Shown here: piece by piece, positions 16,475-25,218 of the stretch
Position numbering within the stretch: the first letter of the stretch is position 1
Layout: each line of letters starts with the position of its first letter
From: Shewanella morhuae
GTDB lineage: Bacteria > Pseudomonadota > Gammaproteobacteria > Enterobacterales > Shewanellaceae
Direction: 5' to 3'
NCBI RefSeq assembly: GCF_900156405.1
Contig: NZ_FTNN01000003.1
Span: forward strand, 310,001-374,000
Length of the DNA: 64,000 bases
Notes under the pieces: generated by a model
What the model saw: the letters and a program-made list of their open reading frames with translations, nothing else
Databases searched by the model: none
What the model was told of the DNA's origin: nothing
Made by a program: the position numbers and the translations under genes

Positions 16475-17137
16475 ATGGACTCTGAAAATAGTGTATTTGA
16501 TCGCGTAACCACTGACGGTACTCTCGTTGGTGCGGGTATTTATAACCTCGTGATTGGCCTTACGCTAATTTGGGGATTTGCCGTTAACTATTGGATGGTC
16601 ACCAATATCGACCCAGAAGCGATTGCCAGCATTAATTCGTGGGTGTTCTTTATCGGCTATTTTGCCTGCTGTTTTCTGGGGATTTATCTGTTCCAAAAAT
16701 CGAGTAATCCACTCGTCAGTTTTATTGGTTATAACTTTGTGGTCGTACCCTTCGGTTTGATTATCAATATGGTGGTCAGTCAATACGATCCTGAATTAGT
16801 GACTGAGGCCATTCGTATTACCGGCTTAGTGACTATTGCCATGATGTGTTTAGGTACGCTTTTCCCTGCGTTTTTCCAGAAAATTGTGGGCGCACTGACT
16901 ATCGCCTTGTTGCTCGTTATTGTTGTCGAACTGATTGAAGTATTTGTGTTTAATACTCATCACGGCATTTTAGATTGGATAGTGGTGCTTATTTTTTGCG
17001 GTTATATTGGTTACGACTGGGGACGGGCGAATCAAATCCCCAAAACTATAGACAATGCTATCGATAGCGCAGCCGCTTTATATATGGATATCATCAACTT
17101 ATTTCTACGGATCCTGCGAATTTTAGGCCGCAAGTAA
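16475..17137 (+). CDS. Bax inhibitor-1/YccA family-like membrane protein
   Basis: Integral membrane protein of 220 residues with about seven hydrophobic helices, ending in a short basic tail (LRILRILGRK). The spacing of helices and the late GYDWGRANQIPKTIDNAIDSA segment, where a helix end is followed by a conserved Asp-containing loop, resembles the BI-1/YbhL/YccA group, whose suggested role is Ca2+ leak or protease modulation. ATG 16475 has AAGGA five bases upstream; ATG 16460 is an in-frame alternative lying right against a purine tract. Confidence 0.7.
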   Translation: MDSENSVFDRVTTDGTLVGAGIYNLVIGLTLIWGFAVNYWMVTNIDPEAIASINSWVFFIGYFACCFLGIYLFQKSSNPLVSFIGYNFVVVPFGLIINMVVSQYDPELVTEAIRITGLVTIAMMCLGTLFPAFFQKIVGALTIALLLVIVVELIEVFVFNTHHGILDWIVVLIFCGYIGYDWGRANQIPKTIDNAIDSAAALYMDIINLFLRILRILGRK

Positions 17138-17163
17138 GCAAGACAATGAGTCAAAGGCTGTTT

Positions 17164-17407
17164 ATGAAGTTCAGTTTAACGTTTGTGACCACCCTGCTAT
17201 TGGGTGTGTTGTGGTGAAGCCAAACAACCTGCTGCGAAAGTGAGCATAGCCAATCCCGCTTCAGAGTATTGCACCTCCCTCAATGGCAGCTTAACAATTA
17301 AGATGACTGCTGAGGGTGAACATGGCATCTGTACCTTGCCCAACGGAGAAGTCATTGAAGAGTGGGCGTTATTTCGCCGCAATCACAAGGCAGAAAAACC
17401 GCAATAA
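17164..17407 (+). pseudogene. DUF333 lipoprotein with frameshift in the signal peptide
   Basis: The downstream frame (from about 17207) encodes a DUF333 domain: NPASEYC, then GICTLPNGEVIEEWALFRR, typical of small YoaF-like lipoproteins. The frame has no start with a signal sequence and meets a TGA at 17186. In another frame, ATG 17164 (with AAAGG upstream) begins MKFSLTFVTTLLLG and runs into TGA at the TGGTGA near 17213. Removing one base in the GT-rich stretch 17200-17212 joins them as ...TLLLGCCGEAK, restoring a perfect LLGC lipobox. So the gene appears broken by a +1 base, or the sequence has an error there. Confidence 0.7.
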
Positions 17408-17430
17408 AGAGTATTTTTAACTTGATGGCA

Positions 17431-17457
17431 AAACAGGCGCTTAGCGCCTGTTTTTTT
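17431..17457 (+). terminator. Rho-independent terminator between DUF333 gene and rlmF
   Basis: CAGGCGC (17434-17440) pairs with GCGCCTG (17444-17450) around TTA, with AAA before and seven T after. May serve both convergent genes. Confidence 0.9.
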
Positions 17458-17473
17458 ACTTAAAATCAAAAGC

Positions 17474-18565
17474 TTAATGTGATAACCGTTCACTGCGCCA
17501 GATTTTGCGCTTATCCACCGACTGAAAACTCCATGCTAAAACTCGGGTAATTTTATTGCCCTGTTGCATCTCGATAGTCTTCACTGTATCCACTTTTAGC
17601 TGTGCCAAGGCTTGATAACAAGGTTTCAGGTTTTCCTTCTTTGACACCAAACTGGTAAACCACAAGCATTGATCGGCAAACGCTTGGCTTTCACGGATCA
17701 TCGTCGCCAAGAACTGCCGTTCACCGCCTTGGCACCAAAGCTCTGCCGCTTGGCCACCGAAATTTAACGTAGTTGCAGTCTTTACCGCGCTACGACGATT
17801 AAGCTGTAGATTGTTCACCTTACGTTTTGCCCCCTCATTGGCCTCTGCCATAGAGGCATGAAAGGGTGGGTTACACAGTGTTAACTCAAAACGTTCTTCG
17901 GTTTGAATAATACCCTTAAAAACAGCCTTTTCATTCGACTGTAGCCTTAAGTGTAAACGCCCCTGCAATGGCGGATTAAGCTCGATAATACGTTGCACAT
18001 TGTTTAGGGAATCAGCATTGATATCCGTGGCGACAAATTGCCAACCGTATACTTGGCTACCCAGTATCGGATAAATACCATTCGCACCAGTGCCAATATC
18101 TAACACCCGCACGTTATCCATCGCGCATGATTTATCGCCTTCGGCTAAGAGATCGGCTACATAATGCAAATAATCGACTCGACCAGGAATGGGGGGACAT
18201 AAAGCTCCCGCAGGAATATCCCAAAATTCAATCCCATAGTGGTGTTTAAGCAAGGCGGTATTGAGCATTTTAACCGCCTGAGGATCGGCAAAATCTATTG
18301 ATAAAGCGCCATAGGCGGTGGGGCGAACAAAGGTTTTTAGTTTAGGCAAGGCGTTTATCAGCGCCGGAAAATCATAACCGTGCAAATGGGCATTACGCGG
18401 ATGTAGAGTTTTTTTGATTTCGGCACTGGCGCGGTTTTTAATTGGCGCCTTACTCACCTTTGCCTTGGCGCCAGCCTTCTTTGCCCGGTTGGTTTTGGTA
18501 TTTATTGGGCTAGCGGCTATTTTGAGCGGTGCTGAAGCAGTCGGTTTTACGGCAGGTTTTGACAT
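17474..18565 (-). CDS. rlmF: 23S rRNA m6A1618 methyltransferase
   Basis: N6-methylates A1618 of 23S rRNA using SAM. The SAM-binding motif VLDIGTGANGIYPILG is visible mid-protein, followed by ATDIN and the catalytic NPPF (LCNPPFHAS), then the RlmF-specific LNFGGQAAELWCQGGERQF. The N-terminal ~55 residues form a basic Lys/Ala-rich tail (TKTNRAKKAGAKAKVSK) probably contacting RNA. I chose ATG 18565 because AAGAG lies just upstream; an in-frame start at 18613 would add 16 unlikely residues. 363 residues. It lies 72 bases downstream of the FliL-like gene on the same strand. Confidence 0.93.
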   Translation of the reverse strand: MSKPAVKPTASAPLKIAASPINTKTNRAKKAGAKAKVSKAPIKNRASAEIKKTLHPRNAHLHGYDFPALINALPKLKTFVRPTAYGALSIDFADPQAVKMLNTALLKHHYGIEFWDIPAGALCPPIPGRVDYLHYVADLLAEGDKSCAMDNVRVLDIGTGANGIYPILGSQVYGWQFVATDINADSLNNVQRIIELNPPLQGRLHLRLQSNEKAVFKGIIQTEERFELTLCNPPFHASMAEANEGAKRKVNNLQLNRRSAVKTATTLNFGGQAAELWCQGGERQFLATMIRESQAFADQCLWFTSLVSKKENLKPCYQALAQLKVDTVKTIEMQQGNKITRVLAWSFQSVDKRKIWRSERLSH

Positions 18566-18637
18566 AGTCACTCTTGTAGCGCAGTGGGTGTAATGCAGTG
18601 GGCCGACATGCATCAGCCCTTAAAGTGGGGCAGTAAA

Positions 18638-19069
18638 TTAATCGTACAAATAAGAGGTAAACAGTAAGTTGACTATCAATGGCTTACCCGCCTCTTGAGT
18701 GATCAAATTATTGACGATGTCGAAGCATTCACGGCGAATCTCTTCACGTCCTATCAGCGATTTAACTTTGTCTTCCGATTGGTTGCCTAACACTTCAACA
18801 ATGGCGGCGCGCAATAACGGATCATGTCGCTCAATAGTAATGAGGTCGTCGGGGCTTTTAACCATCAGTTCAATACTGATTTTAACAAACCCTAGTTTTT
18901 TACGGGTTGAAATGTAATTGGTGACGATTTCTGGATCAAAAGCATAATAAGCGTACTCAGGTGCGGTCGCGGCAGCGGTATCTGCAGGCGCCACTTCTTT
19001 CTCATCGGCGGCGTAAACACTAAAAATACCAGTGAATAAAATCAGACAGGTTGAGAGTAATTTTTTCAT
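18638..19069 (-). CDS. FliL-like protein, exported
   Basis: 143 residues with a cleavable-looking signal peptide (to about residue 20, VYA-ADEKE), then a short Ala/Glu linker and a FliL-type domain (YISTRKKLGFVKISIELMV, HDPLLRAAIVEVLG, IRRECFDIVNNL). FliL normally associates with the flagellar stator and has a transmembrane anchor. Here the gene stands alone among metabolic genes and the N-terminus resembles a signal peptide, so it may be a periplasmic paralogue. No flagellar gene is nearby. Divergent from ubiC. Confidence 0.75.
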   Translation of the reverse strand: MKKLLSTCLILFTGIFSVYAADEKEVAPADTAAATAPEYAYYAFDPEIVTNYISTRKKLGFVKISIELMVKSPDDLITIERHDPLLRAAIVEVLGNQSEDKVKSLIGREEIRRECFDIVNNLITQEAGKPLIVNLLFTSYLYD

Positions 19070-19184
19070 AGTGACTTACGGCCCCCTAAAACAATAATGG
19101 TAATGGAAGAAACTTCCCAATCTATCTGCTCGCGCCATGACATGCTAAACTGCCGACGTTTGCTTATATTGTAACGAGTATTTA

Positions 19185-19748
19185 ATGAATGTGACTAGCT
19201 TAAGCTTCCCTTATGGTGAATCTATTCAGTGGTTTTGTGCCGATAGCGCCAACAAACTCCCCCTTTCACCCTTAAAAGAATGGTTGCTCGCCACTGGCAG
19301 CCTAACGCAAAAGCTCAAAACCTGCTGCACTCAATTTGAGGTCAAAGTCTTAGGTGAAGGGCACTATGCGCCATTAAATGGTGAATATCCTCAACAGGGT
19401 TCAGTCTGGATCCGCGAAGTATTACTCTGCCTCGACACTGTGCCTTGGGTATTTGCCAGAACCTTGATCCCCGAAAGTTTGATGTCTGAACGACAAGGCG
19501 ATTTTCTTAGCCTTGGCTCTCGCCCCTTAGGCGAATTGCTATTTAGCCAAGATAACTTTATCCCCGGTAGAATAGAAGTCGCTAGCTTTGAAACCTGTAG
19601 TCGCCTTGCCCACTTAGCTGAAAGTTTACAGCAAACTGTCGAACATGATCTTTGGGGACGCCGCCGCTACTTTCATCACGGTGAGCATGAAATGATCGTC
19701 AGTGAGTTTTTTTTGCCCGCGGCCGAACAAGCTATTAATAAGATGTAA
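19185..19748 (+). CDS. ubiC: Chorismate lyase (chorismate-pyruvate lyase)
   Basis: Splits chorismate into 4-hydroxybenzoate and pyruvate, first committed step of ubiquinone synthesis. 187 residues, near E. coli UbiC (165). Family features: [12 protein letters not shown] near residue 32, [20 protein letters not shown] near 75 with the active-site Arg, [11 protein letters not shown] near 108 and a late WGRRRYF. The frequent partner ubiA does not follow; the gene ends at a terminator facing the convergent protease gene. Confidence 0.92.
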   Translation: MNVTSLSFPYGESIQWFCADSANKLPLSPLKEWLLATGSLTQKLKTCCTQFEVKVLGEGHYAPLNGEYPQQGSVWIREVLLCLDTVPWVFARTLIPESLMSERQGDFLSLGSRPLGELLFSQDNFIPGRIEVASFETCSRLAHLAESLQQTVEHDLWGRRRYFHHGEHEMIVSEFFLPAAEQAINKM

Positions 19749-19772
19749 TGTGATTTACGGTTTGAGAGCCAA

Positions 19773-19806
19773 TAAAAAATGCCTCTAATCAGAGGCATTT
19801 TTATTG
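19773..19806. terminator. Bidirectional terminator between ubiC and M6 protease
   Basis: AAAAAATGCCTCT pairs with AGAGGCATTTTT around AATC; A run on one side and T run on the other serve both converging genes. Confidence 0.9.
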
Positions 19807-19842
19807 AGTAATACTAAATTTTTATTGAGTAATAATAAGAGT

Positions 19843-22401
19843 TTAATGCCATTTAAACTGACGACGCCACGCAAATACTCCGAGGATGGCAAGGTTTAGC
19901 CAAGCTAAACTACCACCGCCTGAACTCTCAGTTGCTGCTGCAACGGTGACTGTAGCATTGCTCGTTACCTGAGTATTTGCCATATCAGTTACTGTGAGCT
20001 CTACGTTATAAGTGCCAGCCGCAGCATAAATATGGTTTGGCGCCTCAGCAGTGCTTGTCGCGCCATCGCCAAAACGCCATGCATAGGTTAGTTGCCCCAT
20101 ACCACCATCAACATTACTGGTAAAATTCACTGCTAATTGAGTCACTTGTTTAGTAAAACTGACCGTTAATGGTGTAATGGCATTCGCATTCGCCAAACGA
20201 ATAACCGCAGTGCTGTTATTACGGGACTGAGACACTACCTGCATCGTTAATCCGAGCGGTTGTAAAACCATACCAGATTGCGGCTGCAGCGGTGCGCTGT
20301 AGTCTAAGCTGTCATCAAATAGACTCACTGCATCGAGATGATTATCACCTAAATAAAAGCTTTGTTTCACAGTGCTAAAGGCAGCGTCACGGATTTGTTC
20401 ATCGGTAGACGTCAAGCTTACGCCAAGCATATTTTGGTCGGCATCAATCACGCCAATTAAACTATGGCCAGCATGATCTGATACGTTGTTGTCGGTATAA
20501 CCCACATCTTCTAACCAGAGCAATACTCCGGGGTCAAAACCGACTGATTTTAAGCCGACATCAACGCCATTATGACTACGTAACTGAATAAGATAGCGAG
20601 ATGCTGCGCCTGGACGAGAATCCTGAATACGGCTATAACCGTTGAGTTTCACTTTATCCGCCACTTCGGCATTATCGCTATATAACTCAGTGGTATTTTG
20701 TTTAATGCTGATGCTATCCAGCGTTATCCCCGCCAGGGTTGTCGCCTCATCGGTGACATAGTTGATTTCAATCGTCACTGCATTGCCAGCAAATGCGGTT
20801 AAATCGTATTCCAAAGCCACCCAAGCATCGCTTCCTTCTGCCTGAGAGTTGGCAGACGACTCACCGGTAATAATATGGCGCGCACTATTTATCGCGTTAT
20901 CGGACAAAGTGTGATTACCCGCAATCGCCACACCATTCACGTTAACTTGCATATAGTCATAGTCGGTCTCGATGCTCCAACTGGCCTGCATACTCAGAAT
21001 AAGTTTTTCAGTGCTTACCTTAGGTAAATCAAGATTAAAACTCATGCTGTTATTTAGCATATTGCCTTGGCCAGAATAGTATTGGTAACTGCCCTGATAT
21101 GGCATTTTAAAAGGAATTGGCGCAGGAGGAAGAGGAATAGAAATCTGGTTTACCGCCTGATGATTAACCGCCTCATTCAAGGTTATATTGATGCCTGACT
21201 TAGGAATGCTATCCAAGCTAATTTCACGCTCATTTAACCACTTACCTTTATATCTTTCCTGCAGATAAGAGCGAGCATAAGGGCTAAAACCACTCGGTTG
21301 TGCACCCGCAATGTCACCAGTCCAACTCCCACCAGACATCAATGACCATGCGCCTACTGGTGAGCCATCTTTACTCGTATTATCACTGGTATCGTATTCA
21401 TCGGGCAGGCCGAGATCATGACCAAACTCGTGGGTACAAACCCCGGTTGCCGCGTCGATAGGTTGAATGGTGTAACCAAATACTTTTTTCACCGTGCCAG
21501 GTAGCGCATAACCTTGCGTGCCTTGGTCGACAAAATAGCGATGGGACCAAATAGCGCTCGTTCCTAATGCTCCGCCACCGGTTTCTTCACCTATGCTGGA
21601 GTGAAATATCATCACGTGGTCGATGATGCCATCGGGTTCGTTATAGTTACCGTTATTATTAATATCATAAGGATCTTCAACATCATAACTGGCTAACTCT
21701 GCTATGGACATACTTGCGACAGCCTGGGACACCGCCTCTTTAACCAGTTGGCTTACCTGTGCATCACTACCAGATTGAGGATCATTAGCGCCATAGTATT
21801 CCGCATTCTGATTAGCGGTATACCACCCCTTAACCTCGCCTGTAAAAGAAAAAGTTTGCCCAGAAACCGCTTGATAATATTGATACCCTGATGTGAGGTT
21901 CTGTCCCTGTGGACCGTTAAATCCAGTCTTAGAAAAGAGTAAATTTTGATAATGCGATAGTGGATAACTGGGATAATACATGGCGGTATCATCGGCTTTT
22001 AAACCATTGTTATCATGTTTTAAATTAGGGAAATCAATTAATACGGTCAACACTTTCACGGTTTTTTTTACATCAGCATCAACTTGTAGGCGCTGTGCTG
22101 GTGAGCGCATCATGTGCGATGATTGGGCTCTTTGTACGCGCGCATGTTCAGCTTCAACTTCAATGCGCGGGGTTTTAGGTTGAGCCAATGTCGCGCGGTA
22201 GATATAAGCCTCAATCGCTGCCTGCTTTACGCTATCACTGGCATCCGTTGCCACTTCGCCACGTTTAATAAGCCAATATAAAATTCGATCTTTGTTAATC
22301 ACGCCCGCATCTGCAGGGGTATGATTTGAAGCCGCCATACTCGCGCCACTAATCAATGCCAACAAGAGGCCAAACGCTATAGCGTTTTTTGTACTTCGCA
22401 T
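19843..22401 (-). CDS. Secreted M6-family metalloprotease with PKD domain and GlyGly-CTERM tail
   Basis: Immune-inhibitor-A-like extracellular protease, 852 residues. Order of parts: signal peptide (1-23), propeptide, catalytic domain with THEFGHDLGLPDEYD (zinc ligands H324 and H328, catalytic E325), beta-rich middle region, PKD domain near residues 745-825 (YAWRFGDGATSTAEAPNHIY, GTYNVELTVTD), and a tail of SGGGS, a hydrophobic helix and basic RRQ. That tail matches the GlyGly-CTERM sorting signal, which is processed by rhombosortase after type II secretion. The protein is therefore probably released to or held at the cell surface. Likely role: degrading external protein. Confidence 0.92.
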   Translation of the reverse strand: MRSTKNAIAFGLLLALISGASMAASNHTPADAGVINKDRILYWLIKRGEVATDASDSVKQAAIEAYIYRATLAQPKTPRIEVEAEHARVQRAQSSHMMRSPAQRLQVDADVKKTVKVLTVLIDFPNLKHDNNGLKADDTAMYYPSYPLSHYQNLLFSKTGFNGPQGQNLTSGYQYYQAVSGQTFSFTGEVKGWYTANQNAEYYGANDPQSGSDAQVSQLVKEAVSQAVASMSIAELASYDVEDPYDINNNGNYNEPDGIIDHVMIFHSSIGEETGGGALGTSAIWSHRYFVDQGTQGYALPGTVKKVFGYTIQPIDAATGVCTHEFGHDLGLPDEYDTSDNTSKDGSPVGAWSLMSGGSWTGDIAGAQPSGFSPYARSYLQERYKGKWLNEREISLDSIPKSGINITLNEAVNHQAVNQISIPLPPAPIPFKMPYQGSYQYYSGQGNMLNNSMSFNLDLPKVSTEKLILSMQASWSIETDYDYMQVNVNGVAIAGNHTLSDNAINSARHIITGESSANSQAEGSDAWVALEYDLTAFAGNAVTIEINYVTDEATTLAGITLDSISIKQNTTELYSDNAEVADKVKLNGYSRIQDSRPGAASRYLIQLRSHNGVDVGLKSVGFDPGVLLWLEDVGYTDNNVSDHAGHSLIGVIDADQNMLGVSLTSTDEQIRDAAFSTVKQSFYLGDNHLDAVSLFDDSLDYSAPLQPQSGMVLQPLGLTMQVVSQSRNNSTAVIRLANANAITPLTVSFTKQVTQLAVNFTSNVDGGMGQLTYAWRFGDGATSTAEAPNHIYAAAGTYNVELTVTDMANTQVTSNATVTVAAATESSGGGSLAWLNLAILGVFAWRRQFKWH

Positions 22402-22734
22402 TTTTAATCCTTTAAGTAACTGCTAACACCGCCTTGGAGAGTGTTTTTATAAGGCGAATGTCTCTTCGTATTTAAATAACTCTGCCCGTGGGGCAATTTA
22501 TTCAGGGTATCCATCTCCCAAATTGAGAGACGGGTTGTGGACGTTAGCAGCACGACAGCGATGTAACAACTTGATACAATGGTTAATTAGCAGAATTTTC
22601 CATTTTGTCAGCATTAATTCAGCAAACTCTCAATATAAACCTTACTCTAGACGGTATCTGAGGCATAAAAAAACCGCATTCACTGGGTGAATACGGTTTT
22701 TACGCTGGGATTTTAGGCAGCTTACTTGGTCTGC
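22402..22734. other. Intergenic region upstream of the M6 protease
   Basis: Contains the protease promoter region and, near the far end, the terminator of the MarC-type gene. No other gene or clear operator seen. Confidence 0.4.
22667..22701 (-). terminator. Terminator after the MarC-family gene
   Basis: AAAAACCGCATTCAC pairs (one mismatch) with GTGAATACGGTTTTT around TGG; A/T runs flank both sides. Confidence 0.85.
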
Positions 22735-23328
22735 TTACATAGCCGTTTTCATATAATTTGAAATACCATCGAGGAACATTTGTACCGAAATCATCACCAA
22801 TACCATGCCCATTAAACGCTCAACGGCAGTAAGACCTTTCTCTCCCAGTATTCGAGTAAAAAGCTTATAGAACATCAAAATTACCGCACTGGCGCCCCAA
22901 GCAGAAACAAGCGCAATCGTCCAATCACCCATCCGCGAACTATCGGTATGCGCCAGTAAAATCAAGGCAGCAAGAATCGACGGGCCAGCCATCAAAGGAA
23001 TCGCCATAGGCACGATAAAGGGCTCTTCTCCCGCGGCTAAACCAACCACACCGCCAGGCTGAGGGAAAATCATTTTAATCGCGATCAAAAACAGAATAAT
23101 CCCGCCCGCAATACTGACCGATTCAGAACGGAGATTTAAGAAACTTAAGATAGCTTCGCCCGCATAAAGAAAAGACAGCATAATAACTAACGCAAAGAGC
23201 AATTCGCGGATCAATACCTTACGACGTTTTTTAGGATCAATATGCCGAAGAATCGATGCAAAAATCGGCAAATTACCTAGGGGATCCATAATAAGAAACA
23301 ACATTACTGCAGCAGAAAATATATCCAT
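22735..23328 (-). CDS. MarC/YhgN family inner-membrane protein
   Basis: 197 residues, six hydrophobic segments, with the family opening LFLIMDPLGNLPIF near residue 10 and IPLMAGPSILAALILL near residue 108; GGIILFLIAIKMIFP near 75 is also typical. MarC-type proteins are conserved polytopic membrane proteins without an established substrate, sometimes labelled NAAT transporters. Closest by eye to E. coli YhgN. Stands alone with its own terminator. Confidence 0.88.
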   Translation of the reverse strand: MDIFSAAVMLFLIMDPLGNLPIFASILRHIDPKKRRKVLIRELLFALVIMLSFLYAGEAILSFLNLRSESVSIAGGIILFLIAIKMIFPQPGGVVGLAAGEEPFIVPMAIPLMAGPSILAALILLAHTDSSRMGDWTIALVSAWGASAVILMFYKLFTRILGEKGLTAVERLMGMVLVMISVQMFLDGISNYMKTAM

Positions 23329-23549
23329 TTAACTTATCAACATCCAAGCCAACATAGATCGCTATTGTATAACTTTTCGCGGCTTAGATCTGAAAATTAA
23401 TATAAAAATAACCACAGTGAATAAAAGTATCCGCTTAAAAACAGACTAAAAAATGCCAACCGTTAAGTAAATTACCAGCAAGTTTCTGCTCACTTTGCCT
23501 TGTAGCTGATATACTACAGCGTTTTTTCAGCCAATTTCCCGTGGAATCC

Positions 23550-25157
23550 ATGCTCTATCTTCTTGCTAGCTGTATCGCACTATTAATCGGGCCACTTTTT
23601 TACCGTTATTTCTCATCGGGAAGCGGATTACAAAAAGCGCTCGACGGTTTTATATTCGTCTCATTGGGCGGATTAGTGCTGATCCATATTTTGCCTGAGC
23701 TATTAGAACATGGTGGAGTGCTGGCGATTGTGTTTGTATTGCTCGGTATCTGGGGGCCAACGGCTAGTGAGCGACTATTTCATCGCTATTCAGAAATAAC
23801 CCATAATCTCACCCTGTCCTTAGGCATCGGCGGTTTATTGTTACACACCATCACCGATGGTGGGGCTATGGTATTAGCACAACAAGAAGGCAGTTCTATC
23901 TTACTTGCGCTCGGGGTCATTATGCATCGACTCCCTGTCGGATTGGCTATTTGGTGGCTACTTAAACCACAAGTCGGCACGCGCTGGGCCAGTTTAGTGC
24001 TGGTCGCGATGATGATTCTTACAGCTGTGGGTTACTTTGCAGGTGAGCAGTTATTATCTCAATTAAGCTTAGATAATACCGTTTATTTACAAGCGTTTGT
24101 TACGGGCTCCATTTTACATGTTGTACTGCATCAACCCCATGGCCAGCACGATACTAACGTACAGGGTAAATACGAATACCAAGCTGGAATTGGTAGTTTA
24201 TTGGGTATAGGTCTACTGGTGATGCTACTGATGATTGATTCTGGTGGCCACGAGCATACTCACCACGATCACAGCACCGAACAGTTAGTTACATGGTTAC
24301 TGACACTCGCCCCAGTACTGTTGCTGAGCTACGCTGCGGCGGCGCTGCGCTTTAAATGTGGCCTAACGCCGCAGGATAGCAGTTTAGCTCGCCGCTGGTT
24401 CCAACGCTTAGTGGGGCCAGAAGCGCTAGTTATCACCGCTTTGCTACTGGGTCCTTGGTTGGCACTATTTCAGCTACTTATTGTGTTTATCTTGAGTGCT
24501 TACTTAAGCCATGCCAAGGTCAATATTACCGATCCACACACAACATTACCCACTAAATCTTTACGTTTTGGCTTTGCGCATTTGGTCGATCGCAGTGCAC
24601 CGTGGATTTTGCTCAGCTTAGTGCTCGTGAACCTGATTGGTCACCCTTCAGTACCATTAAGCAATCCATTATTACAAGTCATAGTGCTATTATTGGTATT
24701 TTTACCGATGCGTTTCTGTAATTTAGGCGCAGCGGTGCTCGCGTTAGCACTGGCTTACAGCGGCTGGAGTTCTGTTGCTGTGATGATGCCATTGATTGCT
24801 GCCCCCGTACTTAACCTAGCGCAACTGAAATTAATGACCTGGCCACAAAAGGCTATATTACTGAGTATTATTGCCTTAGGGTTAATGGCGGCATTACGTC
24901 TACCTTTGTGGTTCTCGTTAATCTCTTTACCGGAAATACTCAACTTAATTGCACTCTTAGCGCTGTCAGGGTTATTTGCCGCCAGCCTACTACGCTTAGG
25001 TCCACGTAAATTTTTACGTCGTTTGATGCTCAGCAAGCCTGCGGGTCATACACATAACCACGCTCACAGCCATGCCGAAATGCCCAACTCAGTCAGTCCA
25101 CATTCTGACAAACATGCACACGAGCACACAAAGACAGATAAACATTCACATCACTAA
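23550..25157 (+). CDS. ZIP-like metal permease with long membrane domain and His-rich tail
   Basis: About 535 residues with some 14 hydrophobic segments. The first third resembles ZIP transporters (HILPELLEHGG, then LLLHTITDGGAMVL and MHRLPVGLAIWWLL, with His/Asp/Glu inside helices). After a His-rich loop (GGHEHTHHDHS) a second membrane block of permease type follows. The last ~40 residues are very His-rich (HTHNHAHSHAEM and a similar terminal run), suggesting divalent metal binding. Total length is about double a normal ZIP, so a fusion is likely. Start uncertain: ATG 23550 chosen, GTG 23541 possible. Metal and direction are unknown. Confidence 0.65.
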   Translation: MLYLLASCIALLIGPLFYRYFSSGSGLQKALDGFIFVSLGGLVLIHILPELLEHGGVLAIVFVLLGIWGPTASERLFHRYSEITHNLTLSLGIGGLLLHTITDGGAMVLAQQEGSSILLALGVIMHRLPVGLAIWWLLKPQVGTRWASLVLVAMMILTAVGYFAGEQLLSQLSLDNTVYLQAFVTGSILHVVLHQPHGQHDTNVQGKYEYQAGIGSLLGIGLLVMLLMIDSGGHEHTHHDHSTEQLVTWLLTLAPVLLLSYAAAALRFKCGLTPQDSSLARRWFQRLVGPEALVITALLLGPWLALFQLLIVFILSAYLSHAKVNITDPHTTLPTKSLRFGFAHLVDRSAPWILLSLVLVNLIGHPSVPLSNPLLQVIVLLLVFLPMRFCNLGAAVLALALAYSGWSSVAVMMPLIAAPVLNLAQLKLMTWPQKAILLSIIALGLMAALRLPLWFSLISLPEILNLIALLALSGLFAASLLRLGPRKFLRRLMLSKPAGHTHNHAHSHAEMPNSVSPHSDKHAHEHTKTDKHSHH

Positions 25158-25178
25158 CACTGTTCATTTATGTGCAGA

Positions 25179-25216
25179 CAGGCTAAATTAATCTACCTTT
25201 GGATTAATTTAGCCTG
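25179..25216 (+). promoter_or_regulatory. 15-bp perfect hairpin ending 2 bases before the NRDE start codon
   Basis: CAGGCTAAATTAATC (25179-25193) pairs perfectly with GATTAATTTAGCCTG (25202-25216) around an 8-base loop, and the next gene's ATG is at 25219. It may terminate the upstream gene, block translation of the next, or both. Confidence 0.7.
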
Positions 25217-25218
25217 TT

